From assembly GCF_900497805.2 (NCBI RefSeq), contig NW_020954570.1:7684354-7748353 (forward strand): DNA of 64,000 bases, given 5' to 3'. Below are positions 1-11,001 of the stretch, piece by piece. Both the position numbers and the translations under genes were made by a program. The DNA is from Vombatus ursinus (lineage: Eukaryota > Chordata > Mammalia > Diprotodontia > Vombatidae). Each line of letters starts with the position of its first letter. The first letter of the stretch is position 1. Below the pieces are notes generated by a model. That model saw nothing but the letters and a program-made list of their open reading frames with translations, was not told the DNA's origin and did not search any database.

Positions 1-620
1 CTGTCTGGATTTATTTCTTCAGAGAAAGTGGTATTCTGTATCTTGCTCCCTTATAGCTACTATGGTAAAATGTCTGAATTGAAAAGATGGACCTATGCCT
101 TCATGGGAAGCTTAGAGATAGTAAAAGAGCTCTGTAATTTACTGAAAGCAATCCAGCCTCCTCTACTTCTCCCTTCCCCTTCTGAGGGAGTACTAGCTCA
201 TTGTCCATATGCATCACGTCTCTCAATACCTACATTTTATTGGACAAACTCTATATGATTTCTATCTGCCACACAGGCAATGGACATTCTTCATCCATTT
301 GGTCTTTCCTGTGTGGATAGATGAGCATAACTTATCTAATTACAGCTCTCTTTCAGGAGACTGTAACGTTTCAGGGCATGATGCAATCAACACAATGTCA
401 TCTGAAAACAGGAGCATATAGAACATTTTACCATCTGCAGGGAATACCCTCTGATCTGTTCTGAATCTCCTCCATAACAGTGGCAATAACTTCGAAGAAC
501 ATCTATTTCTATGCCTTAAGTGACTGTTATTGATATCAACGAATATGATTATTTCTATTATTAAATCTTTCAGGAAATCCTGAATGATCTTGATGTATGT
601 ACTGGAAGCTCAGACATAAA
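1..620. other. Unassigned intronic sequence
   Basis: No repeat family, exon or RNA gene is recognisable. Two overlapping short open frames (76 and 70 codons) look like chance openings and resemble no known protein. Confidence 0.5.
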
Positions 621-624
621 GGGG

Positions 625-815
625 TGTATTAGATAGAAAGACATGGACTTAGAGTCAGGAAGACCTCATTCAAATCTTGCCCCCAGGTACTTACTAGCTT
701 GGTGACCCCAGTCAAGTCATTTGATTTCCCTGTGTTTCAAGTTCCTCCTCCGTAAAATGAGGGAATTGAACTTGATGAGTCTTATGTCCTTTCTAGCTTT
801 AATTCTGTGATTAAT
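625..815 (+). repeat. MIR/THER-type CORE-SINE
   Basis: Decayed SINE in sense orientation. The tRNA-like head reads 'gagtcaggaagacctcattcaaatc', followed by the core 'ggtgaccccagtcaagtcattt' and the 'ctccgtaaaatgaggg...gaacttgatgag...tcctttctagcttt' tail typical of MIR-like elements. Confidence 0.75.
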
Positions 816-819
816 TCTC

Positions 820-3325
820 TATGCTGCAAAAGAGCACATAAGGTAGAGGTATTTTTTTCTACTTTACAATTTTTTAAAATCAACAAACAATAAACACAAA
901 AGGATATTGTATTCTCCACATTTTTCAGTTAATTGAAAGATGTAAATTTCACTTCTGAAAGCCTGCTGTTCCCTACTAACACTCTCAACAAGGATGTCCT
1001 TGATTTGTATATAGACGACTTCCATAATGGATTCTATAAAGATGAGAGAGTAGGAATAAAAGTTGAAATTTATTGCAATCAGGATACGGTCAACTTTTAT
1101 TTGGACATCAACAAAGTCTAAGATTATTTGCCATGCTTTTTGTATTTCTCTTTCTTCAGATACTGGGTATATAATTTCCTCAGTGCTCTCAAAACTGTAC
1201 CATCTCTAGCATGGATTTCCTCTAAATATATCTAGTATGATCCAACTGATTTTCCAATCCTAGTTTTCTTTATTTCTACCTCCTTTATGAGTACATCTGT
1301 GACATCAGTGTACAACTATAGTAGTTCCACTGTCCTTAGTTGCTTTTGCAAATCTTTTCCATTCTTCTGTTCAAAGTTTTCCTTTCATTTTCAACCCCGA
1401 ATGCTGCTAGAATGGATTTTCTAACTTGAATATTTTGCCTTATTTTCCTTTAACTGGTGTCACCTTCCACTGCTTCTGTATTATGAGATTTATCATCCTT
1501 GTATCATCCTTACATCCTATGTAAGATTTTATAGAAGAATTTATATTTATTCTGACCCACTGTTGCCTTCAACAGCGATATCTGTTTGGCAAATCAGGTG
1601 TTTGCTGACGAAATGCTTTCTAGACTATTGTAGTGTCTCAGTTGTGATAAATTAGTTTACATTAGTTAAACTTCTGCATGAAATTTTTATGTTTGGTATA
1701 AATATCAGCCCAAGCGTTCATTTCCTATTTTTTATTTTTAATTACTTGTTTAAATAATTTAGGGTTCAATCATCTGTTCTCTATATATTTTTCCTCAGTA
1801 TTCTTTTTTCCCCCATATTCTGAACTCAGCTCTGATGGGTCAATGGCTTAAAAGTACATAGACAGCTGATTCAGGGAAAACTCTACATCAATTATAAAAT
1901 TTTCCTGTTAAAATATATTTCATTAATGGATAAAATTTTAAAAATTAATATCCTGATTTAGCAATTGTAGGCAATGATGCATTTCTTCCATTCTGATGTA
2001 TGTATCTTTGGAAGGTATCTTTTTCAGCTATGTTGGCCATTAAAACCAAATATTACATTTTTAAAAGAACTTAAAATGAAACCTTTTCAAAACTGCTAAA
2101 GCATATTAAATTATATTGCCTTCACTATGATATTTCAGTGGAACCTAAGAAGTTTCTGCTTCATGAATTTTTTTTTAAAAAATTCATCTTATTTTTTCTA
2201 GTTTCTAAGTTTTTTAATGTATATAAGTACTAGTAGAATATCATATATAAATAATTTATGAATAAGCAAATATACATTAAGGGTACATGATTTAAAACTT
2301 TTACTGATACGTGCATATGATCAAAGTTTGTAGAAAACTTGTCTAAATTGTGGCTGTTTCCCTCTAACCTGTGATTCTTTGAATCTAGCTGCCACCAGAT
2401 GGCAGTGATGGAGTGTTTCATGACAATCAGGAAATTAGGTTGACAAACCAACACTGAATAACATTAAAAAACAAAGTAATCTCAACTTTCTTAAAAAAAA
2501 AAATCAAATGTATTCAAATATCAATATTAAAACTCACTATATACTAAACTGCCATACAAAAAGAAAATATTATTGGAGCATGATTTAAAAGAAATAAAAC
2601 TACAGAGGCACCAATGTTATCCTTCCTATAGGTGATTTTAATGGTTCCTTAATATAATTGTCCTCTAGTTTAACTGCAACTATTAACAGAAGCTTCCACA
2701 AAGCGAAGAGGCAGTCAAGTCTCTTTCTTCCCTATACTCCTAGCAATCTGCTGAATCTCTGGTGGAAGTCTCTCTGACTACTTTCAGTTAATTCATCTTA
2801 TCATGGTTCAGTATCATACTAGTTTGAAGAAAGGAAGCCTGCTAAACTTTCTCTTACTACTAGATCAAACCCTATGAAGGAGAAAACTAATCTTTGATTC
2901 CAAATCCTTATGCCTCCTCTGAAAGATTGTTTTTTTTTAAAATCACTATCAACAACGAATCAATGAAAGAAGAAAACTGCTAGCTGTCCAGGATCTTCTC
3001 ACTATCCTGTGGTTCTTATCTTGCAATCAGGAAATGGTTACCAAGGTAACCTAGCTTTTCATGTAGGATACCCTCATTCTCTTGTGTTGCTGTGTTAGCC
3101 ATTCTTACCGGACTGTCCCACTGTCGATTAGGAATTCTCTTGGGGGAAAAAAAAGGATTAAAAATTAATTTCCATGCAATCTTTCTATCACATATCATTG
3201 CAAACTACTAATCTATGAAATAATAAATCTAGAGATGAGAGGACATCTATTCTAACACTCTCATTTTATGGAAGAGGTATCTAAGGTCAAGGAAGTTCTG
3301 AGGCATGTTCACAGTTTCAAGAGGT
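820..3325. other. Unassigned AT-rich intronic sequence
   Basis: No repeat family is recognised with confidence. A 62-codon open frame at 933-1121 (+) is the most protein-like piece, but I cannot place it, and the flanks to about 1700 are pyrimidine-rich, as an antisense relic of an old LINE or DNA transposon would be. A T/A hairpin-like tract lies near 2165-2185. Confidence 0.4.
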
Positions 3326-3329
3326 GGGA

Positions 3330-3850
3330 TATGAGTCCTAAGGAAGGCTATGGCTTCAGAGGCACTGCTCACTCCACTATATTAAATGAGGGATGTTGAG
3401 GGGTGACATGGTCAGACCTTCATTTTAGGAAAATCACTTTGATAGCTGAGTGGAAGATGGACTGGAGGAAGGAGAGATTTGAGAAGTAGTAGTCTGTTGC
3501 TATAGTCCAGGAGTGAGGTGATATGGGTCTACACTAGGATGGCAGCAGCGTAAGAGGAGAAAAGGAAACATATATGAAAGATGTTACAAAGGTATAATCG
3601 ACAAGACTTAGTAATGGATTGGATATGGGAGAATAATAGAGAATGAGGGGTTGAAAAAGATACCTAGACTATAAGCATAAGTGACTGGGAGGATGGTGAT
3701 ATCCTTGATAGTAATTAGGTGGAGGAAAGTTCAGTTTTGGATATGATGAGTTTAATCATCATATTATCTATGGGACATCCAGTTCAAGATGTTCAATATA
3801 CAGTTGGAAATGTGAGACTAGAGGTCAGGAGATGGTTAAAGATAAATAAA
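3330..3850 (-). repeat. LINE L2 fragment, antisense
   Basis: Contains the reverse complement of the L2 ORF C-terminal region: 'gacatggtcagacct', 'aaaatcactttgatagctg', 'agtccaggagtgaggtgat', and the segment near 3740-3810 ('agttttggatatgatgag', 'atgggacatccagttcaaga') that encodes the conserved WMSHRHLKLNMSKTEL-type stretch on the minus strand. Heavily mutated and 5'-truncated. Confidence 0.8.
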
Positions 3851-4394
3851 TAGATCTAAGAATAACCAATATCCTTCCCAACACCAAAATGCATTCCATT
3901 TCTGCCTCAGTTTGAATATTATGTACCAATTCTAGGAACAGGTCTTTACAGAGGTCTGAAACCACAGATTGTCTCAAGAGTCTAAGTGAACTGGAAATTT
4001 ATTGGACCAAGGTTGATTTGGGCCAGACCTCCAATGCATTCTTCAATTCCAGTTCCTCATGAAAACTAGGACAGGTCCTGGAGTGTTTGTTGGCTATTGA
4101 CCTCTCTAAAAGGATTTATACCTTAATCTCTATTAAATCAGGACAAGCACAATGTGAATGTGGGAGGGAAAATCAGTAGCTTAAAAAAAAACCACAACGT
4201 ATGGGCATAGAGTTCATTTCTAATATGATTTTTAAAAAGTATCTCTCTAAAACCAAAAACAAGAATCAAGTACCATAGGCAATGCTGATACACTAGAAGT
4301 TTCCCCCATCCCCCTCATTTTCTTTTACAGTTGTAAAGGATTTCCTTTCTTCTCAGTATTATTTGATAAAATCTTAAAATGCTAGCAACTGTAA

Positions 4395-4640
4395 TAGTTG
4401 ATATTTACATAATGCATTAAAGTTTACAAAGCACTTTACATTTACTATTTCATTTAATCCTCACAACACAACCTAGGGAGGTAGATTGTATTATTATTAT
4501 CCCCATTTTACAAACGAGGAAATGGAGGCAGAGAGGTTAAGCAACTAGCCCAAGATTACAAAGTTCCTAAGTGTCCAAAGCATATCTGAAACCAGGTCTT
4601 CCTGACTCCAAGTTGAAGACTGTACCTACTTATCTGCAAA
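4395..4640 (-). repeat. MIR/MIR3-type SINE, antisense
   Basis: Reads as a reversed MIR: 'aaagtttacaaagcactttaca', 'atcctcacaacac', 'ccccattttacaaacgagga', 'gaggttaagcaactagcccaagattac', 'ccaggtcttcctgactcc'. Confidence 0.85.
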
Positions 4641-4659
4641 GCCAAGAGAAAGAAATTAG

Positions 4660-5245
4660 TCATATAGGCAAAAAGAAGGTAAACTACTAGTAATTGCTGA
4701 AAACATGAAGGTTTACTTGGAAAATCCTAGAGAATCAGCAGACTATAACTGAGGCAATGCAGAGCTTCATCAAAGTTACAAGCTACAAAATAAACCCACA
4801 AAAATCAACAGTATTTCTATACAATAATAACAAAACCCAGGAGGAAATAACAGAATGCCTCATTCAAAACAACTATAAAATGCTCAAAATATTCCAAACT
4901 CAATACCAAAGCACATTTAACTTAATACTTTAAGTATAGAGTTGTATATCAAATTCTCCTTAAAGAAATAAAGAACTTAAATAAATGGAGGGATGCTAAT
5001 TATTCATGGCTGAATCATGTCAGTACAATAAAAAATGTCAATACTACCAAAATTAATTTATAAATGTAAACTACCAAAGGAATATTTTATAGAGCTAGAT
5101 AAAATAATAAAACAATTGATTTGGAGCAACAAAAGATATAGAACATCAAGGGAAATAAGGAAACAAGGTAAGAATGAAAGAGAAGTAGCACTTCCAGACC
5201 TCAAACTGTAGTACAAAGCAGTGATCATCCAAACCTTTTGGGACT
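4660..5245 (+). repeat. LINE L1 ORF2 fragment (C-terminal RT region)
   Basis: Sense-strand L1 ORF2 relic just downstream of the RT catalytic region: 'gaaaatcctagagaatcagca', 'agctacaaaataaacccacaaaaatc', 'gatttggagcaacaaaagatatagaacatcaagggaaat' and 'cagacctcaaactg'. It is truncated at both ends; a SINE abuts its 3' side. Confidence 0.85.
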
Positions 5246-5249
5246 AGTT

Positions 5250-5395
5250 AAAAATTTAATAGGTCAGCTAGATGAATAAAGTGCCAGGACTGGAGTCAGG
5301 AAGACTTGTCTTCCTGAGTTCAAATCTGGCCTCATTGCTGTTGTTATTTTTCATTCTTCTCCAAACTTAACCTCAGACACTTATTAAATAAAGGT
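5250..5395 (+). repeat. tRNA-like marsupial SINE, internally interrupted
   Basis: The head 'gactggagtcaggaagac...gagttcaaatctggcctca' is clear. It is then interrupted by about 37 bp of unrelated sequence before 'cctcagacacttatta' resumes, and the 3' half is missing. Confidence 0.65.
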
Positions 5396-5399
5396 GTGT

Positions 5400-5690
5400 T
5401 TTAATTACTGAATTCAATAATCCTTTTGAATTCAGTATTTCAAGAGATCAATATTTCCATTGAATCCATTATTTCAATAAAATAGCATCCTGACAAGCTA
5501 GAGCCCTGCGCTCAATCTACGATAAAATTCAGTAGTTATATACGTACAATCTTATAGGCTAGTTGAAAAAAATAGCTCCACAAGTACAAAATGTGGGAGG
5601 CATCATTAGCCCTTTGTCTGAAAAAGATATGATAAAATGCAGTAGCCAAAAAAGCTAATTGGATTTTGGGCTATAGGCATAGTCCAGAAA
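5400..5690. other. Unassigned intronic sequence
   Basis: AT-rich. The words 'gaattcaataatccttttgaattcagtatttcaa' give a short imperfect inverted repeat at about 5410-5444. Nothing else recognisable. Confidence 0.4.
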
Positions 5691-5800
5691 TGAGTGCGGC
5701 AGAGTAAATAAAATCAGGAAGACCTAGGTTCAAGTCTTGCTTCTGGAACACACTGACTATTATGACCCTGAGTAAAACTCAGTGCCCCAAGCATCTTTCT
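5690..5800 (+). repeat. MAR1/MIR-type SINE fragment
   Basis: The words 'atcaggaagacctaggttcaagtcttgcttctggaacacactgac' and 'tgaccctgagtaaaactcagtgccccaa' match the head and core of a MAR1-like SINE. Diverged and 3'-truncated. Confidence 0.65.
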
Positions 5801-5939
5801 AATAACATGTCAAGTCCACAGCAGGCATTCTGCATTGGTCCAGTAAAACAGAAGTAACTCCAGGAATTTTCCAGGCTTATAGTAGTAATATTCCTGCTAT
5901 GCTATGCCCTAGCTAAACATCATCATTTTAAAATGACAC

Positions 5940-6170
5940 TGCAACCAGGATGGTGACAAGCCTTAAGTTCATGACATAAGAGGACTGATTGAAAGAACTG
6001 GGGATACTTAGTCTAGAGCTGTCTTCAAGCACTTGAAGGACTGTTACTTGAAAGACTTGTTCTGTTACTCAGGGGGCAGAACCAAGAGGCAAACCTTAAT
6101 AATCAGCTGTCCCAAAGCAGAATGGCTACCTCTAGAAGCAATGGGTACCCTCACATTAGAGTTTTAAACA
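5940..6170 (+). repeat. CR1/L3-type LINE 3' region
   Basis: Retains the characteristic L3/CR1 3' phrases 'gaactggggatacttagtc', 'agctgtcttcaagcacttgaaggactg', 'cttgttctgttactc...gcagaaccaagag' and 'agctgtcccaaagcagaatggctacctctagaagcaatg'. Very old and heavily diverged. Confidence 0.7.
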
Positions 6171-6269
6171 GAGTTAAAATGTACACGTTTGGCTGTGTGA
6201 TCGTATGGATTCCTTTTGAGGCATGAACTGACAAGATGATGGCAAAAGTCCCTTTAAACTTGAATTATG

Positions 6270-6425
6270 GGGGTAGTTAAGTGATGCAGTGAATAGAGCA
6301 CCGGCCTGGGAGTCAGGAGGACCTGAGTTCAAATCTGGCCTCAGACACTTGATACTTACTAGCTGTGTGACCCTGGGTAAGTCAGTTAACCCTAATTGCC
6401 TCACAAAAACAAAACAAAACAAAAC
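6270..6425 (+). repeat. tRNA-like marsupial SINE with perfect target-site duplication
   Basis: Well-preserved copy: the A-box-like region near 'gatgcagtgaatagagcacc', B-box-like 'gttcaaatc', body 'agctgtgtgaccctgggtaagtcag', and tail (caaaa)n. It is flanked by the 14-bp direct repeat 'aaacttgaattatg' at 6256-6269 and 6426-6439. The perfect duplication marks a comparatively recent L1-mediated insertion. Confidence 0.95.
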
Positions 6426-6489
6426 AAACTTGAATTATGTTGGGCAAGATCATTTTAACCTCTCTGAACCTTAAAGGGGAAAATAATTG

Positions 6490-6690
6490 AATGAGAATGT
6501 GATATAGTGAAAAGCACCCTTGTCTAGGATGCAGAAGGCTTGTTTTTATGTCCCAGCTCTGCCAATATCTAGCTGTGTGACTACAGGACAAGTTACTTTT
6601 TCTCTATGGGTATCAGTATCCTCACCTATAAAATGAGCCCCTTCTATACTACCTTCCAGAAATAATTTTATATTATTCTATAAATCTAAA
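6490..6690 (+). repeat. MIR-type SINE
   Basis: Sense MIR words: 'gatatagtgaaaagcac', 'gtcccagctctgcca', 'agctgtgtgactacaggacaagttact', 'tcctcacctataaaatgagc'. Confidence 0.75.
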
Positions 6691-6694
6691 CAGC

Positions 6695-8125
6695 AAGAAA
6701 AAATTAGTAAATAAAAAGAAAACTTCTCAGTTGAGCAAAACTCTTTGTCATAAGCTATACTTAAGGAAAATAACTTCCTAAAAGGTAATTCTATGAATTT
6801 ATTATTGACCAATTACTCAAACTTACTTTGTAGGTCCAAGAGTCATTTCCATCATATAAATACCAATAAAACCATAAAATGGCGAAAAGAACAAGGACAT
6901 CTGAGGCTTTATATGTCTCCTAATATTTTAAAAATATGTAAAATGACATCTATGACAAGGTCACAAATCCCAGAGAAAAATCCCCTCTTCCAAATATGTA
7001 CATAGCAATGATTCTAAAAGAACTTTTTGCTTTCATGCTTTACCATGTCAAGTAACTACACTAGATAACCATAAACACAACCTGTCAAATGCAATTAGAA
7101 ATACTATACAAAGCTAAAATATAGTACAGTAATGCAACAACCTAAGAAAAGAAACTAAGGCCTTAAATTCACATTGTAATCTCTTTTCCACAAGGTAGAC
7201 AATTCTTTTAACATTTCTCTTTCACATAGGAAAAGAAAAAGTATACAAGGTATTTCTGATATTATGTCATTTATATTTTCACTAACAAAAATCTAAGGAA
7301 AAAGACAAGTGAGGCTTTGATGTTGCATTCTGCTACTATTCTGATATGTCAATAAGCAAATCTGGAGAGCTGCCAATGAAAGCAGAATAAACATCATTAG
7401 CATTTTAATAAACCTAAAAGCCAGAGGGCTCAAAAACAGAGCAAGATCTAGTGAAGGAAAAATCAACACCTGCCATTGTCTGTCCCCTGGCAGTTTGCCC
7501 TTTGGCAGTCTCCCTCCTCCCCCTCCTCAGTGCCCCTTAAGGAAGATATTTTTGTGTTATATGATTGAAATCTGCTGTAGTCGTTTTTTAAACTGAGTAA
7601 CTTGATTCTTAAGATGCTGCTTTTTTATTTAAGTATTTAAAATTCCAGTCAATTCAATGTGATTTAAGATATTAAGTAAATGGACCCAAGTTTTTTTTTA
7701 AATGCATAAATATAAGATAATGCTTATTTAAAAAGCAAAATATGAAATTCAAAATTGCCTATAAAATCAACTTGGAATGAATAACTTAAAATTCCCTTAA
7801 TTTCCAATCATTATATTTGACGAGTTGGGGGAAAGGGAGGAGGAAGAGAAGTCTAGACCTGTGATTTCATTAACATAGGGAAACCTCAGTGAGAAAAATC
7901 CCCCTACCAGCGCAGACGAGCCACTGTTAAACTATAATCTTATGGACTGGTCGAGGGCACTGATAAATTAAATAATTTTTCCAGAGAAAAACAGTCGGTG
8001 TCTTTCTACACTGCTTTCATAGGTTTTCCTCTCATCATGTTACTAGGAATAGGGAGTGGAACTGTGATTTCACTGGTAAAGCAAATTCCTAGATACCAAA
8101 GAAAGTTGGCACTTTCTCTTAGAAT
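6695..8125. other. Repeat-poor intronic sequence
   Basis: About 1.4 kb with no recognisable interspersed repeat or exon. Short chance open frame at 6793-7005 (+). Composition is AT-rich with a small C-rich patch near 7480-7540. Confidence 0.5.
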
Positions 8126-8129
8126 CCTA

Positions 8130-8275
8130 GAGAATCACCTAGAGGACTGAGAGGTTAACTGATCTGTCCAGGGTCACACAGATCCACTCTGCATCAGCGT
8201 AAGGATTTTGAACTCAGATCTTCCTGATTTCTGAGGCCAGTTCTTTTATCTATACTGCCTCTGTGTGGCTGTACA
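8130..8275 (-). repeat. MIR-type SINE, antisense
   Basis: Reversed MIR core: 'gagaggttaactgatctgtccagggtcacacag', then 'gaactcagatcttcctgattt' and 'tatctatactgcctctgtg'. Confidence 0.75.
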
Positions 8276-8279
8276 CTGG

Positions 8280-8820
8280 CATGGAAATCCCTCTGCCTAT
8301 CTTAGAAAGCCAGAGTACACTACTCTGCACATTCCTGGTGAACTTGGTGCTAAATCATTCTATTACTCCCTCCACAAAATGATTCTAGGCAATATCAGAA
8401 ATTAGAATCTATGAATGTTACCCAAATAATGAATGATGAATACCTGGAATATTCAAATATTTGTCTTATCTTATTTATCAGTTCAGTTTATTTTTGTTTA
8501 CAACAAAGTCTACTTTGAAAAGGTATAAAGACATATATTTGGATGATAACTGCTGCCCAAAAACTATTTCATAAACATTTAGTGGCTACATGACATTAGG
8601 AGATCTTATTTTATAGTTACATAAAATAGTAATCATTGCTTGTCTAGACACTACCTAGGAAGCTAAGTACATCTTTTGTCAATACAATCTAAACATTAGG
8701 ATATATATGAGTATGCATTACTGTGAACACAATTTATTTGAGTAGTGTTACTTGTATAAAAGTTAACACTTCAATGTCAACACATAATAACAAATTCATA
8801 AAGTCAAAGTTTGCTACTGA
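8280..8820. other. Unassigned intronic sequence
   Basis: AT-rich with no recognisable repeat, exon or RNA gene. Confidence 0.45.
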
Positions 8821-8824
8821 AGTC

Positions 8825-9000
8825 ATAGGATCACATATCTGAGACTTGGTGGGAACCATAAATGTGATCTAATCCAATCCTTTCATTTTACAAAGGTGTC
8901 CTAGAAATATTAAATCATTTGCATGTAGTCAAATGGGTAGTACTAAGGGTGTCCAGAACCTTCAAACCAGGTACCTTGATTCTACAAGTAGTACTGTGAT
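8825..9000 (-). repeat. MIR-type SINE, antisense, diverged
   Basis: Pattern 'cataggatcacatatctgaga...gaaccataaatgtgatctaatccaatcctttcattttacaaag', later 'aaaccaggtaccttgattct', in the order of a reversed MIR. Much diverged. Confidence 0.55.
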
Positions 9001-9004
9001 ATGA

Positions 9005-9320
9005 CTAATAGTTTTTAGGCATTAAAAAAAAAATTCTATCTTTTGTTTTTACTTCCCCTACATTCCCCTTGGTATCCCATTTCTTATAACCAAGAACTTT
9101 TTAAAAGGGGGGAAAGAGTTGAGCAAAAATTAATCAACATGTACAAAAAGTCTGAAATTTTCTACAAAGTTTCATATCCATAGTAACCCACTTCAACACA
9201 GAAATGGAGGGAAGGTGCCTTCTCATATCTCTTCTTTGGGACAAAGCTTAGTCTTTATCATTTTATACTTTCCAGCTTTGCTTTGTCACTGCTGTTTTCT
9301 TTTTTTTCTTTGCTGTTGTA
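9005..9320. other. Unassigned intronic sequence
   Basis: About 300 bp, with a T-rich stretch leading into the RTE-type SINE. No recognised element. Confidence 0.4.
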
Positions 9321-9324
9321 TAAT

Positions 9325-9850
9325 TGGGGTGTATGTGGTGTTCATGGAAGACTAGCACCTCTGGTGTGAGGGTTTACTGAATCCGTTTCAGGGCTGTTCA
9401 TCCACCTTTGGTGTCCAACTCTCATCTGTGGCTCCAAGAGGCTGTATGTAGCACGCACAGTGGCTACACCCCGGTGAAAACATCTCGGCAGATGGGTTAA
9501 CCTGGCTGAGGGTAACCAACAGGCCTCAAATCCATCGGTGAGTTAAGGGGATGTCTACCCCAAGCATGTTAAGATTTTCCCCTGAGGAGGGGTAGGTAAG
9601 AACAATTTGTTCCAACAGCCATGAAGGCAGCTGAAGCAGGTGCTGTGGAGTGTTTAGAGCTTGATCAGACATCAAAGATGCCAAGGTCATCCACTGCATC
9701 CTGGTCATCTCCAATCATCTTGACTTTTGTCTTGTCACTAGACTTGGATGACTATGGAAAAGAGAGTGAGGCGGACAATTTAAACAGCTCTGCCTCACTG
9801 TGATGTCACTGATCCTTTTAGAAAATGAAGGACAAACAACAGCTGTGTAA
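9325..9850 (+). repeat. RTE-mobilised SINE (RTESINE type) / RTE 3' tail
   Basis: Matches a marsupial RTE-associated repeat I recognise: 'gtgtatgtggtgttcatggaagactagcacctctggtgtgagg', 'catctcggcagatgggttaacctgg', 'aggcagctgaagcaggtgctgtggagtg', 'catcaaagatgccaaggtcatccactgcatcc', 'gagtgaggc', and the 3' signature 'gaaaatgaaggacaaacaac'. The end lacks a poly-A tail, as expected for RTE-type retrotransposition. Opposed short open frames of about 60 codons within it are incidental. Confidence 0.8.
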
Positions 9851-10002
9851 TTCCTGGTTTTGCTGATTTCACTTTGCATTAGATTACATAAGTCTTTTCA
9901 TGGTTCTCCACATTCATCATTTCTTATAGCACTTTAATATTCATATAACACAACTGGCTTAGTAATTCCCCAATTAATAGACATCTACTTTGTTTCCAGT
10001 TG

Positions 10003-10475
10003 TTAGTCAACAAGCATTTATTAAATGTTTACTATATGCCAGGCACTGTGGTAAGTACTGGGGATGAAAATATGAGCAAAAAGAAAGATAGCTCCTTCCT
10101 TCAAGAAGCTTACATTCTAATGAAGAGATTAACACCTAAAAGGGAGCTGAAAGGTGGGAGTGGACTCATGAGAAGACAGAGTAGATACTAGTGAAGGCCA
10201 TTAGCAAAGCCCAGAGTCAAAAGCATAAACGGAAGAGGAATGGAGGGAGACAGGATGCCTCCCAAACATGGATGGAACTCACTAAAAAGAGAAGAGAGAC
10301 AAGGAGTGGAGGAAGTTCCACGTTGAAAAGGCATATGAGGTTTGGTTGTGAAGTCCAGAAAGTCAAAAGCAAAGCTGGGAGAGGAATGAAGAAAGGCTGG
10401 CCAGGACCTCTTTTTAAATTTGGGAGGAGCTCACCAAAAATACTACTGCAAATATGTCAGAGAATATGAGGCTTT
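10003..10475 (-). repeat. L2-tailed element inserted in the L1
   Basis: Starts with the reversed L2 3' end ('caacaagcatttattaaatgtttactatatgccaggcactgtg...tactggggatg...aagaagcttacattctaatga') and continues into purine-rich sequence. It lies between two parts of an antisense L1, replacing about 45 bp of it. The purine-rich part contains two related units about 144 bp apart (10208 and 10352), sharing 'agtcaaaagca' and 'gagaggaatg'-like words. The 92-codon open frame in it is a by-product. Confidence 0.7.
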
Positions 10476-10836
10476 TCTTTTTGTTACTGAATTCTTTGGG
10501 GTATATGCTTAGAAGTGGAATCCCTGGGTCAAAGGTCAAGTATATTTTAATCATGTTATTTGCATAATTCCAAATTGTTTTCCATAATAGTTGTACTAAT
10601 TCACATAGTCCACTAGTTATCTTTCACAACACCTCCAACATTTACTATTCCCTATCTTTTGTCATTTTTGCCAATCTGCTGGGTACAAGGTAAAACTTCA
10701 GGGTTGTTTTGATTTGCATTTCTTATTAGTACTAATTTGGAGCATTCTTTCATACGATAATAACCTGTGTCTCTTATTTAACATATAAGAGCCTATGTCT
10801 CTTGATTAAGAACTCACACTGTGACTAGAGCTATTT

Positions 10837-11001
10837 TTTTTTTGTTTGTTTTTCGCTTTTTTTGGTGAGGCAATCAGGGTTAAGTGACTTAGCCCAGGGT
10901 CACACAGCTAGTAAGTGTCAAGTGTCTGAGGCTGAATTTGAACTCAGGTCCTCCGGACTCCAAGGCCAGAGCTCTATCCACTGCGCCACCTAGCTGCCCC
11001 A
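10837..11001 (-). repeat. tRNA-like marsupial SINE ('tcaagtgtc' subtype) with TSD
   Basis: Antisense copy from poly-T through 'ggtgaggcaatcagggttaagtgactt', 'gtcacacagctagtaagtgtcaagtgtctgag' to 'ctctatccactgcgccacctagctgcccc'. Flanked by 'actagagctattt' at 10824-10836 and 11002-11014. It splits the antisense L1. Confidence 0.95.

Noticed and set aside
6270-6425. tRNA gene candidate from A-box and B-box-like sequences in the SINEs
   Set aside because: The boxes belong to a tRNA-derived SINE head; no full cloverleaf or anticodon arm is kept, and the copy has an A-tail and TSD.
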